A stretch of DNA of 64,000 nucleotides from Brachynemurus nebulosus (lineage: Eukaryota > Arthropoda > Insecta > Neuroptera > Myrmeleontidae): the NCBI GenBank assembly GCA_035578155.1, contig JAPWDM010000033.1, positions 1,633,001 through 1,697,000 on the forward strand, in the 5' to 3' direction. Shown here in pieces: positions 24,331 to 41,659 of the stretch. Position 1 is the first letter of the stretch, and every line of letters begins with the position of its first letter. A model generated the notes under the pieces. That model saw nothing but the letters and a program-made list of their open reading frames with translations, did not search any database and was not told where the DNA came from. The position numbers and the translations under genes were made by a program.

Positions 24331-25139
24331 GGGGAGAAGCCACATTCGGGGACTCATGTCCACTGATTTTTTTTTAAATGGGAAGAATTAATTAGATTTT
24401 AATCAAATTTTGATAGCATTTTACTCATATTTCGAACAAGCATTTGAACAATCTCAGCCAAAAATAACAAAGTTACGCACTGATGTCTGTTGAAGGTCGT
24501 AAGTAGAGTTCTCCAATTGCGGGACGTGTAGCTATTCTAATTTTCATTTGAAATCAAAAAGGCTTTCATTTTATATTAATAACTTATTTTCTAAGAATAT
24601 TTATTAACCTCAATGCAAATAAAAATAATGAAAATTAAAAATTTTGCAGGCGTTGGAAAACTTTACTTCAATTTTCACCATCTTTTTTCACTATATTTTT
24701 CAATAACTATTAATTTTCATAATAATTGGTTCATTACTTTTTGCGTTAGACGTCCCACAAATGTGAAAAAAGTCATTTTGAAAAAAACTCTTGAAAAGAA
24801 ATCTTTTGAAAAGAAAATTTTCGAAAACTAGAAGTTTAAGAAATTTAATAATGTAAACTGCTCACCGATTAATCTGCGATTCCAGTACCATATATTAATC
24901 CTGCTTTTTCCTCATAGGCTTCTTAAGTAAAGCGACTACCTGAGCTAGTGCTCCGCCCTACTTGCTGTGCGCTCGAGCCTGTAGTACTCGATGAGCGCTC
25001 GGCTCTATGCTCATAAAATCTAAACAAATACAAATTACGCTTTGAAATTTTGAACAGCGCATTCTTGGATAGTTAAGCTAACGATTTATTTAATAAAAAA
25101 ATCTTTTTTTTTTCTAACCTCCTAATGTGGTTCGCCCCC
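24331..25139. mobile_element. TTAA-flanked MITE, 809 bp
   Basis: TTAA at 24327-24330 and 25140-25143 flanks inverted ends GGGGAGAAGCCACATT and GGGGGCGAACCACATT. An inner block near 24870 matches the TTAA element at 19487-20141 in inverse. A 72-codon Lys/Phe-rich frame at 24613 is not convincing as a gene. Confidence 0.75.
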
Positions 25140-25144
25140 TTAAG

Positions 25145-25748
25145 TACATATTACTGAAATCCTAGCACAAATTAACGTGCGGTCAAAACTGTCCCAAAAT
25201 AAACGATTTAAAATACGTAATTAAATTGATCTTGACCTGTCGTTCAATTATTATTTTATTAGGGTCCCGAGAAAGTGAATATGAGTTTAAAGAATCAAAA
25301 ATTGAGATGCATCTAAAACTATTACACGGATATCTACAGAAAGGTCTCAAAGTATGAATATTACGCATACCTTTAATTTATGAGTATGGCTACTTTAAAA
25401 TCGTTTAGTCAACTAAGTGAATCATTGCAGGGAACAATTTTTTTTTTTAAATATCTGATTTAAAAGTAATTTGGCCAAATTCTTGACCAAATTTTACCGA
25501 AAACTTGGAAAAAATTTAGATAAGATTAAAATTTTCCTCTAGATATCATCCAAAATCCAAATATTTCTATAACTCCAGAAATGTGTCAAGATATAAAAAT
25601 TAGATATGCTCTAAGTGAGATTAAAATTGTTCCCCAGAGCCCTGGGATCCCAAAAAGTTTTATAATTTAATTCAAATAACTTTTATTATACGGTTACTCC
25701 GGAAAAGTGTCAAAGTGTGGAAATTAGATATTCCATTGAAATATGAAT
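25145..25748. other. AT-rich stretch, no gene seen
   Basis: Diverged repeats of phrases such as CTCCAGAAATGTGTCAA / CTCCGGAAAAGTGTCAA with GATATTC words suggest an old tandem array. No coding frame. Confidence 0.4.
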
Positions 25749-26044
25749 AGGGGAGATACGCAATGAAAAGGACATTGAAGACATTTGATGCAGATTTTTA
25801 TTAAAAAAATAATCTTTTAAGAAAAATCAACAATACTACCAATATCTCTATGTATTTTAGTGACAAACTAAACCATTTTTTCTCAAAATATTAACAGAAA
25901 ATTCATGGAAATCATTTAAAAAAAAAATCATTTTTGTCCGTTTCATGACACCTTACGCATTGAAAAGGACACTGGGTGTGATGAAACGGACAACAGTTAC
26001 TAAACGAACATAATGTACTTAAAATTAAATAAAATCTTAATTAA

Positions 26045-26700
26045 GGCTAAGCGCGCACTACGTTTTTTTTTTCCGCTCGGTGTTTTTCCACAAAAGCTGA
26101 AAACGCGTCATCAGCGCGCACTACTTTTTTTTTCAGTAGCGGAATTGGCGGGAGTTAAACATTATTTTGAAAATGGACGTTCGTCAAGCTTATTGTACTG
26201 ATGTTTTATGTTGACAATATTATGACGTTCTATAATTAAAAATAATTGTAAATTTGTATGCAATTTTTTATGTAAAATTCTGTATGTTTTAATGACTAAA
26301 TAAATAAAAATATAAAATAAAGATATTAATTAATACTTTTTTTTTAATATTAGGTATGATTAAATAAAAATAATTTATCAAAACATACTGAATATATTTT
26401 AGTGGAAGGCAACAATTTTAAAACAACCAATAAGAAACAAATAGAAATTTATGAATGGAGTTTTCTTTTCTCCTGCTATTTACACATTTTAAATAATGAA
26501 TTTTTTTCCAATTTTCAAATCTTCTTCCTAAATAATTATTTTTATAACAAGATTTAAGATTTATTTACCAATTTACTAAGACCTAAATTACCCTTTTTAT
26601 TTTTGTTTACTTCTGATAATGCAGTCCAATTTATTAATATTTTTGAACAAACTTCTCTCAAAATTCGAAAGCTGAAAACGTGCACTACCTTTTTTTTAAA
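26045..26700. repeat. Shrunken Harbinger copy fused to the left end
   Basis: The segment 26160-26200 repeats the transposase start region (AAAATGG followed by CGTTCGTCAAG), and 26212-26660 resembles 30235-31056, the region 3' of the transposase plus part of the MADF exon. A second terminal-like motif (GCTGAAAACGTGCACTACC) lies at about 26670. This fits an internally deleted copy joined to a full-length one. Confidence 0.6.
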
Positions 26701-26736
26701 AAGTAGAATTTGAGAAATTTAAATATCATTTTGAAA

Positions 26737-31210
<4,474 letters not shown>

Positions 31211-31746
31211 TTTAATAATTTGATTTTTGAATAACGTATTTTGAATAACTAACCTCACTAATTAAAAAAACCATGTGCTGGATTACGCAAGTGCGCGTGT
31301 TGTCATATAGTTATACGTGTTACAAAAATGACGCGGTTTTTTTTCAGCAAAAAAAAATGTAAATTTTTGCGTTTTTTTCCGCCGCTGAAAAAAAAACGTA
31401 GTGCGTTTGCTTATATGGAGTATAATGCTTCACATTTTTTTGCTGAAAAAAAACAGCGGCGGAAAAACGTAGTGCGCGCTTAGCCTAAATATATTCGGAG
31501 ATCAACATACAATTAGATTTAAGTATTATTAACACATTAGCGCCCGCCGTACACGCTTGTGTGCACTTTTTTTATTTAAAATATATTCTACTTAAAAATG
31601 TAACTTCAAAGTGTTGTCAAATTAACATTCTACGTGAAAAGACTCTTTTGAGGACAATTCCGCCCACCGTACACGGCTCTGTGCTCATGTAGAAGTCATA
31701 AAGGTCAAAATTTTTTTTTGCATCATCTTCTATATTTACATCATTG

Positions 31747-31762
31747 AAACGGACGTCCGTTT
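31747..31762. repeat. 16 bp perfect palindrome
   Basis: AAACGGACGTCCGTTT. The half-site ACGGAC also occurs near both ends of the enclosing TA-flanked element (about 25985 and 33090). Confidence 0.6.
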
Positions 31763-32130
31763 TAATGCTCCGACACCTGTCTGATTTAATGCGTAACTAA
31801 CCTTAAAATTAATTTGACAAAATGAGTTAGTTTAAAATAACATTTTGAAAAGTAACTTAATGTAAATTTTTGACTAAAATATGTACAATATCATATAAAT
31901 CATCCAAAATACAATTAGTGTAATACTTTACCTGTGGGAGTTTATTCAAAAGATCTCTTTTTTTTACTTTTTTACAACAAAAACTTTTATGATGCATACA
32001 ATTAAAACAAGTAGTTTCCGGTAACTGTCATCTTTGTAGCCTAGTTATACCGGGCACAAGATTGCCGTGAAAATGTAAATTTCTTAATTTTGTAAATTCA
32101 TACAGATTGCCGTGTAAAATATGAAAATTA

Positions 32131-33008
32131 AAATTATAACTATTGAATTGGTTTTCCTAGCAACTAGAATAATAAAATAAAATCAGTCTAATACTGAATT
32201 TCAAAAGAGAAACTTGTTTTTTATTTCTCAAGAAATTATTCGAAAGCGGTATTTTGATAGCGTATGTACCGGGCACAATAGCCCAAGAGCCCACGATGGC
32301 CAGACCTTCGTTATTTTATAAAAGCTGAAAGTTTCTCTGTGCATGTCCCTTATACAGGTAAGAACGACCAGCGACTATAGAGTTTGGGTTGTGGTTACTT
32401 GGGCAGGTAACAGGTAGTAAAGGTGTATAAAATAGTACCTTAAATTCGTTAAAGTATAAAGCTCGTTTTTTTTTTTTTATATTTTCTTCGGGATAACTTT
32501 AGAAATCTCGTCATCCATTGCCGGACACTTATGACAGTTGCTACCCCCTACCAGACACCCCTAAACTTTAATAAATTATAATTATACTTTCGTTATAGTA
32601 TAAAAGCTAAATTTTATATATGTTACATGGGGACCTATAAAAAAATGTTACCTCAATAGCCGGACAGTTTTAATGGTTTTTACATCTTGCCAGACACATT
32701 GAAAGTCCGCAGTAGGTGCGAGCGCGAATACTTAGTCGATTACGATATTTTAAGATATTTTAAGATAAGTCGATTACGATATTTTAATGTTATTTTAATA
32801 TGATAAAATACAAAAAATTCGCCAAGTGCGTGCCGGACACGCATTATCAAAGTTACATGGTTAATAGCTAATTTTTCACAAAATTATAACTATTGAATTG
32901 GTTTTCCTAGCAACTAGAATAATAAAATAAAATCAGTCTAATAATGAATTTCAAAAGAGAAACTTGTTTTTTATTTTTCAAGAAATTATTCGAAAGCGGT
33001 ACTTTGAT
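32131..33008. repeat. Direct repeat pair, 128 bp each, 750 bp apart
   Basis: 32131-32258 and 32881-33008 are near identical (both contain TTGGTTTTCCTAGCAACTAG and GAAATTATTCGAAAGCGGTA). Between them are several GCCGGACA words. Confidence 0.85.
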
Positions 33009-33384
33009 ATAGTCTATGGAGGTCAGTGCTCCCAACATCACAGTTTGAAATTATTCGTTCAGTAACTTCCGCTAAAACAGATACTGTCCGTTTCAAAACG
33101 CGTCCTTCTCATTGCGAATCTCCCCTACAGATACTTCAAAATTGGTTGATGAGCGCAGCAAATTTTGAAATAATTTTACTGATAGTTCAAATAATTCTAC
33201 GTTAGTGATATCGCGGGCTGCAACTAGATGTGTAATAAAACTGTTAGCTTTTGTTAGCTAACTGTTAACTGTTAGTTAATTAATCCAGAACTAGTTTTAG
33301 GATTTTTATTTTAGGTAAGCCCGAATTTTCTACTAAATTTTACTATACTAAACGAAATTATACTAAACTTAGTTTAAGTATTTA

Positions 33385-34202
<818 letters not shown>

Positions 34203-35078
34203 CAGGGCTTCGAACCGAACCGTAACTGTAACCGAAAACCGGTAAAATCGATTGATTTTGCCGGAGAGTAACCGTTAACTGGAGCAAAATTATTTTTTTC
34301 AAAAACCGTTAGCCGAAACGAAACCGTTATTTTTTTCGTTCCGGTTCATACCTGAAATTCAATATTTAATTTTATTCTATAATCTTCTTCAACAATAAAT
34401 TTCAAAATTTAACGAACTGATGTTTCTATAATATAGGTATAGGTTGGTATATAAATAAAATTTACGGTAACATTTGAAAAGTTCTCATGGATCAAAATAT
34501 AAAATTTTACAAAGATAGTAAACCAATAAACTTTTCTAACGTTCGTACATATGGTCGTTAAAATATATTTTTTGTTTTATTTTATATTATCTTATTTATT
34601 TATTGATTTATCTATTTATTAGAATTAACAGACATATGATATTTGCGTTCGACGATATTTCTAGATTAGATAGAAAAGGAACAGGTTACTGGATTAGAAA
34701 TTAAAATTTATATTCTCAGGTTTTCTAATTTTGGAAGTTGTCTCAAGAGCTGTCTCAGGCCTAAAGTAAACACCTACTAAGGGAAAATGATGTTTCGATA
34801 AATTCAAGCATTTTAAAAAATATTAAGATTGAATTTTCCCAACGTTGATTTATGTTTTATGAATTAGGTAATTTCTATGAAATAGATAATATATTCACAA
34901 CTCGCAAAAAAATTAAACTTTTTTTTAAAACCGAAACCAAAAATCGAAAACTGAAACCACAACCGAAATCGAAAATAACCTATACTCTATAACCGTAATC
35001 GTAATCGACACCGCTCTTCTTTTTTTGCGTTGAACCGGAACTGAACCAGAACAAAAAAAATTTCGGTTTGAAGCCCTG
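34203..35078. mobile_element. hAT-type MITE, 876 bp
   Basis: The left end CAGGGCTTCGAACCGAACC and the right end inverse CAGGGCTTCAAACCGAAA form the TIRs. AACCG-like words are multiplied just inside both ends. Flanks CTTTTAAA and CTTTTTTT are only a weak 8 bp match. Non-coding. Confidence 0.7.
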
Positions 35079-35722
35079 CTTTTTTTAAATCAGGTATACT
35101 GAAATACTCTGCGATATTCATATTTTAATAGCGTATCTAAATTTCATACCTTGAGATACTCACATTGATAATTTTAAGAGTACTTTATTTTGCGAGACAT
35201 TTCGAGTTCACAGGGCTCTGGATAATATTTCCGAACTCTCGTTAATTTGTTTTGGATTCTTAATACTCGTAATATTAGGACAAAGGTTCAGATCCGTGCA
35301 GTCGTTTATTTTGGGTCTTTTTGAGACCTCAGAATCCTAGAGGGCAATTTGAAATTGTTCATTTTTCTCAGAATCTCAATACAATTTGAGCAAAAAATTT
35401 AGTCAAAATGCGTCCAGCCAGTTATTTTGAGTTCGTTTAGGGATCTTAAGATCTTAAGGATACGTCCAGTCGTTTACTTTAGGCTTCTTTTGAAGTCCTA
35501 CGGTCTTGTGGGGTAACTTTGACTTAATTCTGATATTTTTCTTTCAGTTCGTATGCCAATTTTACCTATAGTTTTCTTTCATCGTTTTTTTGATATATAC
35601 TACCGTTTATTTGAAACCCTTGGGAACGGATAAATACAGTCCATATTTCATTTTTTATTTAAATATAAGATTACTCCAGAAGTATACTATTAACTCTAGC
35701 TCTAATGCTACTTAATCTTTTT
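35079..35722. other. No gene; old repeat-like sequence
   Basis: Diverged repeats of GTCCAGTCGTTTA / GTGCAGTCGTTTA and GATACTCACATT words, similar to sequence around 33750-34100. No coding frame. Confidence 0.4.
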
Positions 35723-35850
35723 TAGCGAATTTCCAGAAAGAATTCTGGAAATTCAGCTATTATGGTGTAAGCCATAGTCGAAGTTCAGCCCGAAAATATG
35801 GCAGAAATTTGTTTTGAGGTCCCTAGAGCCCAAAAATAACATTCACTAAA

Positions 35851-35916
<66 letters not shown>

Positions 35917-36215
35917 TTATGTATTTATGTATCAGCACGATAGCTCTTCAGGAAAAACTGCTAGTTTTACGAAATTTGGTGACAACGTTGGAAGTCCAAA
36001 AATCTTGGATGAGTTCTTCAGCCAAAAACGTCGGAGCTCAGGAACATGGTTTTTTGAGCATTTTTCGTGAAAATGAGTTTTTGGCCAAAATTTGCTATAA
36101 TTTAAAAGTTTTTGCCACATTTTTTTACATCATTGCGAAGACGGGAAAAAATCACATAAAAAAGGTTTTTAAACTTTTATTCTACGTTTGCTAGTTTTTG
36201 AGAAAATAAGAAAAA
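35723..36215 (+). mobile_element. Microsatellite-bearing repeat, copy B
   Basis: It starts TAGCGAATTTCC after a T-run, has the sub-terminal inverse TGGAAATTCAGCTA, then GTTTTGAGGTCCCTAGAG, (AT)n and the body beginning CAGCACGATAGCTCTTC. The right border is inferred from similarity to copy C. Confidence 0.75.
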
Positions 36216-37536
36216 AAAAGTCAATTTATTTTCTATAATTTTAGTCTGTTTACAACTATGTTGTATGTGTATAATCATATAATGTGTATGTATGTATGTA
36301 TATAACTGCAATAGTGAGATATACGTATGTGGATATACATACATACCTACTCATATTGGTTAAAAGATGTCCTCTGCATCTGAATGTATTGATGAAACAA
36401 AATCTTTATAGGATGAATGTACCAAAAGTTGGTCAGTAAAGCCTTTTGGTACTTTTAAAATACAAAATCAATTATATAAACAACTATATATTTCAATTAA
36501 TAGAGGATCTACGGATTTTTTTTTTCTATTGGTTTTTTGGTACGCAACAGCTTAGGTCATATGTACCCTTGTAATGTGCTATTGAGTTTTGAGGTTGGAA
36601 TGGTTAGATCTACGGATTACTTATCAATTTCATTGTAGAATCGTTTCCAGGTATTTCAATTCAAGTGAAATCTTAAAATAAGTAATTAAATTATAAGACT
36701 GATTAATAAACCTGTTTACTTTTTCCCTAAATAGGTCACATGTGTCATGTTGCTAGTTTTGAATATTTTTGACCTTAAGATTGACCTACGCTAAAAAAGT
36801 TAACGTTTATTAGTTGCATAAGATGAATACTAACATGAGTAGGTACTACTAATTGATGGCAATCAATAAAAAATAATTTAATTTCTTTGAAAGAATTGGT
36901 TTAATTTTTGCCGTAAAAAGTGAACAATCCTCAAATAAAATATTGATCTGGAGACGAAAAATACTTTCTAGACGTATTTAATGTTAATAATATAAATCTA
37001 CAAAATTATTCATAATAATCTGAAAAAGCCGAAATAAACCAGTTAGTGCTTATAATGTATCAAATTGAGGATTCTTTTAATAAAATCATCTGCTTTCAGA
37101 CATGTACACATTTATAGAAAATAAATTTCTTATTTATAAGTTCTTTTAAACCGAAGTTCTCAATTTTTATGGACTAATATCCTTTGGAAACTAGTCCATA
37201 AAAATAGGGAACTTCGGTTTAAAAAACATATACGTAATTGTATTATCCTAAGAAACTTAATATAAAGTTTATAAATTTATTATTATTTAAAGAAAAAATA
37301 TAGATCCAGTTTAGGTACGTCTACCCCATAGGCTAAGAAACACTACTAGATATTTTGTTTAAATGCATTATTTCATATTTGTGTCATTGATGATAGATTG
37401 ATAGGTATATTGGTATGGAACCAATTTAACGCCTTATATAGTACAAAATGTATATATACGTATATCTATGTGTGTGAATGTATTTGTACCTCTAATATAC
37501 ATATTTTTCAAATAAGTACATAACTGTTGACAGTTT
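36216..37536. other. Mostly AT-rich DNA, no gene; one hairpin
   Basis: Apart from the 36516-36604 segment, the main structure is a compact inverted repeat at 37145-37223. Its arms, about 33 bp each, contain TTTAAACCGAAGTTC and its inverse, with TTTTTATGGACT nearer the loop. It is probably a small foldback MITE. Confidence 0.65.
36516..36604 (-). repeat. Uninterrupted counterpart of the MITE site at 49 kb
   Basis: Read inverted, this runs from CCATTCCAACCTCAAAACTC through GTACATATGACCTAAGCTG to CCAATAG. At 48979-49377 the same sequence is split at ATAT by a 317 bp insertion. Confidence 0.85.
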
Positions 37537-37646
37537 TAGCGAATGGAATTCAGCTATTACAGCCACTGTCATGACGCGACTGAGCCCGGGACTATGGCAG
37601 AAATTTGTTTTGAGGTCCCTAGAAACCGAAAAAAATAGTCACTAAA

Positions 37647-37742
<96 letters not shown>

Positions 37743-38052
37743 GCGCGATAATTCTCGAACGAAATGTCTTACGTTTATGAAATTTGGTGAAAATATTGGA
37801 AGTCCAAAACCGTTAGACGATGCCTGGAACATGTCTTTTTTAGCAATTTTCATGAAAAAAATTAACTTTTTGCCAAAATTTCCTCTTATTCAAAAATTTT
37901 TGTAAAAATTTGTTACACTATTGGAAAGGGGAGAAAAAATCACATAAAAAAGGTCTTCAAACTATTATGCTATGTCAACTAGTTTCCAAGAAAAACTAAC
38001 TTTTATAAACGGAAATTCGCTATGTTATGCAGGATGCTGCGACAGGGGTATT
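37537..38052 (+). mobile_element. Microsatellite-bearing repeat, copy C (complete)
   Basis: It starts TAGCGAATGGAATTCAGC, continues with GTTTTGAGGTCCCTAGA, (AT)n then (GT)n, and CCGCGCGATAATTCTCGAAC. It ends with GGAAATTCGCTATG...GGATGCTGCGACAGGGGTATT at 38052. GGAAATTCGCTA at the 3' part is the inverse of the 5' TAGCGAATTTCC seen in other copies, and GCAG-GATG-CTGC can fold as a short hairpin near the 3' tip. This layout (sub-terminal inverted repeats, internal microsatellite, 3' hairpin, T-rich target) fits Helentron-associated or DINE-like non-autonomous elements. Confidence 0.75.
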
Positions 38053-38524
38053 CTTGTTTTATGACTGCTTCTTTAGCACCGGATTAAATTTTAATGCAAT
38101 TATATATTCGTCTGTTTCGCTGAAAGATATTCTAATTATGTATCTGAAAACACATTTTTTATAATAAGATAAAAATTGTAGACCTCAAACTTACACTGAC
38201 TTTTTTTTGTTTTTGTTTTGGTAACACTAAATAGGATTAATGATAACAAAACCGATAACAGCAAATAATTAACTAAATTTAAGTAAATTCGGATAAAAAA
38301 CATTTTAGTGAGAATGAAGAAATAGTTTGTACAAATATATAGTAACCATAGTTATTTAATTTTTAAAATTACAAAAATTATTTTTTGCAAATATATAGCA
38401 ACTAATAATTTGTAGGATTTTTTGATAAATTGGCCACAGATTGCTGTATACAGTAATAAAAAATTGATATTTTACGGTTTTTCATAAATTTCGACGGTTA
38501 TACAAAAAATTTTGCAAAACCCTT

Positions 38525-38628
38525 TCTTAGCGAGCGCCTACGACCCAATAGGCACCTACATGCCAAATTTCAAGTTTGTAGGTATTGTAGTTTTGGAGAA
38601 TTTGTGATGAGTGAGTGAGTGGTATTTC

Positions 38629-38693
<65 letters not shown>

Positions 38694-38760
38694 TAGATAG
38701 AGAGAGAGAGAGAGAGATGTCCCTTGTTGAGGTGGTCCACTGTAGTTAGGCACGAGTAGC
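38525..38760 (-). repeat. (CT)n(AT)n-bearing dispersed repeat, inverse copy
   Basis: Inverse of the 33385 family: GTGGACCACCTCAACAAGGG on the minus strand, then (CT)n, a GATA stretch, (AT)n, and a tail with CTCACTCACTCATCAC and ATTTGGCATGTAGGTGCC. Confidence 0.75.
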
Positions 38761-38780
38761 ACAGGGAAATGAAGCACAGT

Positions 38781-40440
38781 TATTATCTCAAATAAGTTTA
38801 GTGAAAAATAAATGTTAACTTCAGCTGAGTATGTGGAAACTCAAGATGAAAACTTAAGCAAGTAGTTTATAAGAAAAAGTAGGATATAAAAAATGATAAT
38901 ATATGATAAAATAATATTTACTATCAAGAACATGGAATAATCAGAAATCTAAAATTACACAAAATTAGAAGTAAATATTTTTATGATTATGGCGTTCGGG
39001 CTTGAAATTCCTTTCCTTTCAGCCTGACTAAACCGAAGTGTTCTACATTTCTGAGAGACAAATACAGGATCCAGGTTACACATTAGATTGTAGCTATCTT
39101 GTTTTTTATATCAATGACTTCCAAACGATTAAGTATTCCTCCAATCACGGCTGGTCTTAAAGCAATATGCTTAATTTAAGATCATTCTTTGAAAGCTTTT
39201 GTTACTTTTTCTTTATTTTTTCAAAATCTTTAGGAAGACCTGGGTCTATTCAGTCTACCCGCTAAAACCACCACTGAATTAATCTATAAAAAAATCCAAG
39301 TAACCAACTGAAAAATATTTTGTTTGTAAATAAACAATAAATTTTCATCACCAGATACTTTTTTTTGTATTAACTCCAATGCATACACACCGACATCGAT
39401 GATGACTCATTTTACAAAAAGCATCTGTGTGGCAAATAAATAGCATGCTAGTGAGTGTACACCTTCTATCACGTATATCAGCGTGAAAATTATGTTATAA
39501 TGATATATTATGATTTTTATAAATTTGGCAACAAACGAATGACACTGTCATCTAAATTTGTCTATGAACTTTATTTCGATACTACAATCAACAATATGCG
39601 TGGGTGTTTAAAAACAAGTACACACACACACACAATGCATAATACACAATTATCTTGTATCTAATTATAACAATACTGTTTGTGTTTTTCTCTGTCAAAT
39701 GAATGAAGGGCAAGGAGCAAATCAATACAAATCAATAATTTATTTTATCTGTAGGTATATTATGTACCTATTTGTAAACATCAATTCTGTGATTCATTCT
39801 AAATTTCAAAATGAAATCATTCATTGTGTAAACCTTTTTCTATTCGAGATAATTCTAATATTAGATTAATTACATTTATTTATTATTATTTTGAAATTGG
39901 TTATTTTTAAAATTCTGATTTTGATCTTACGCACTACCTAACACCCATACCTGAAACAATATGTATTTCATTCTACACTTTGCGTATATTATCACTAACA
40001 ACAGGAACGTATATCGACCGCTAGCTTACTCTAGATGCAAATCAAATTAAACAATAAAATTTACGAGTGGGGCAATTTTATTTCCCCAAAAAATTCTAAA
40101 TTTTTCTAACGTACCTATCACAAATACTCGTGTCTTGAATAAAAAACAATAAAGTAAATTATTATAGAAATAATTCTAAATGGCAACAATTTGAGTGAAC
40201 ATTTGGCATATAAGTATTAAAATTATTTAAATTGATGATAGTATAACATTATTATTATTTTTTATATAATTATTATTGTACACTAATTTTTTAATCTAGA
40301 TAGGATTTTTGATAAAAATATCAGTAAATCTAAAAAAGGAAGAAATGGTAAGATCAACATTGTAAAAACAATTAGGTATAAATTATGGAAGTATATAAAA
40401 ATTATAAATGAAAATTTATTAAAAGAGAAATGTAAATAAT

Positions 40441-40445
<5 letters not shown>
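38781..40445. other. AT-rich stretch, no gene seen
   Basis: No frame or element ends could be supported. A short (CA)n lies near 39620. Confidence 0.45.

Positions 40446-40489
<44 letters not shown>
40446..40489 (+). repeat. 44 bp pure A tract
   Basis: An uninterrupted A-run. It could be a retroposon tail, but no target duplication or recognisable retroposon body was found upstream. Confidence 0.7.
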
Positions 40490-40490
<1 letters not shown>

Positions 40491-40603
40491 ATTTAAAAGC
40501 TCAATACTTCGTTCAATTCGAGAAAGTATAGGTACCTAAAAAATTACTAGATGTATTACTAGTAATTCTCACTCACATATATACAAATTAAACACATACA
40601 TAA

Positions 40604-41206
40604 AATACCCCTGTCGCAGCATCCTGCATAACATAGCGAATTTCCATTTACAAAAGTACGTTTTTCTCGGAAACTAGTTGATATAGAGTAATTGTAAATA
40701 AAAAAACCTTCTTTATGTGATTTTTCCGCCTCATTCCGCCAAATCTTTTTCACGAAAAATGTCCAAAACACCGTAAACGTTTTCACGAAATTTCTTAAAA
40801 ATAAGATGTTTCGTTCTTGAGTTATCGTGTGGACACATTTATATATATGTTTACTAAGTGTCCGCACGATAACTCAAGAACATAAAGAAGGTTTTTTTTA
40901 TTTACAATTACTCTATATCAACTAGTTTCCGAGAAAAACGTACTTTTGTAAATGGAAATTCGCTATGTTATGCAGGATGCTGCGACAGGGGTATTTTTTC
41001 TTTTATTTACCATTACTCTATATCAACTAGTTTCCTAGAAAAACGTACTTTTGTAAATGGAAATTCGCTATGTTATGCAGGATGCTGCGACAGGGGTATT
41101 TTTTCTTTTATTTACCATTACTCTATATCAACTAGTTTCCGAGAAAAACGTACTTTTGTAAATGGAAGTTCGCTATGTTATGCAGGATGCTGCAATAGGG
41201 TTATTT
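40604..41206. mobile_element. Copy D: head-to-head and tandem 3' ends of the microsatellite-bearing family
   Basis: The left arm reads the family's 3' end inverted (AATACCCCTGTCGCAGCATC). At about 40845 it meets a right arm starting GTCCGCACGATAACTCAAG, giving a palindrome. To the right, a 105 bp unit ending in GACAGGGGTATT occurs at three successive positions (TGC of the tip at 40981, 41086 and 41191). The last unit is degraded (CAATAGGGTTATT). Confidence 0.8.
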
Positions 41207-41368
41207 TAATTAATTTATAATTGTTCTAAAAATTGAGCAATAATGTTAAGTTAGCTATGATAAACAAATAGAGACGTATTTTGAAGACGATATATAAAGA
41301 CTAATAGAAAATATTAATTTAAAGAATTTATTCAATTAAAAGAAAAACTAAATTATTGTAAATATTTC

Positions 41369-41606
<238 letters not shown>

Positions 41607-41659
41607 GGCGACTGTTTAGACAATTAGACATAAAGCATACTATAGACCAATATCATTAC

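Noticed and set aside
35919..36194. 91-codon frame
   Set aside because: It lies entirely within a microsatellite-bearing repeat whose other copies do not keep the frame open.
40446..40489. Processed retrogene or SINE ending in the A44 tract
   Set aside because: There is no body homology, no A/B boxes and no target duplication. The tract alone is not enough.
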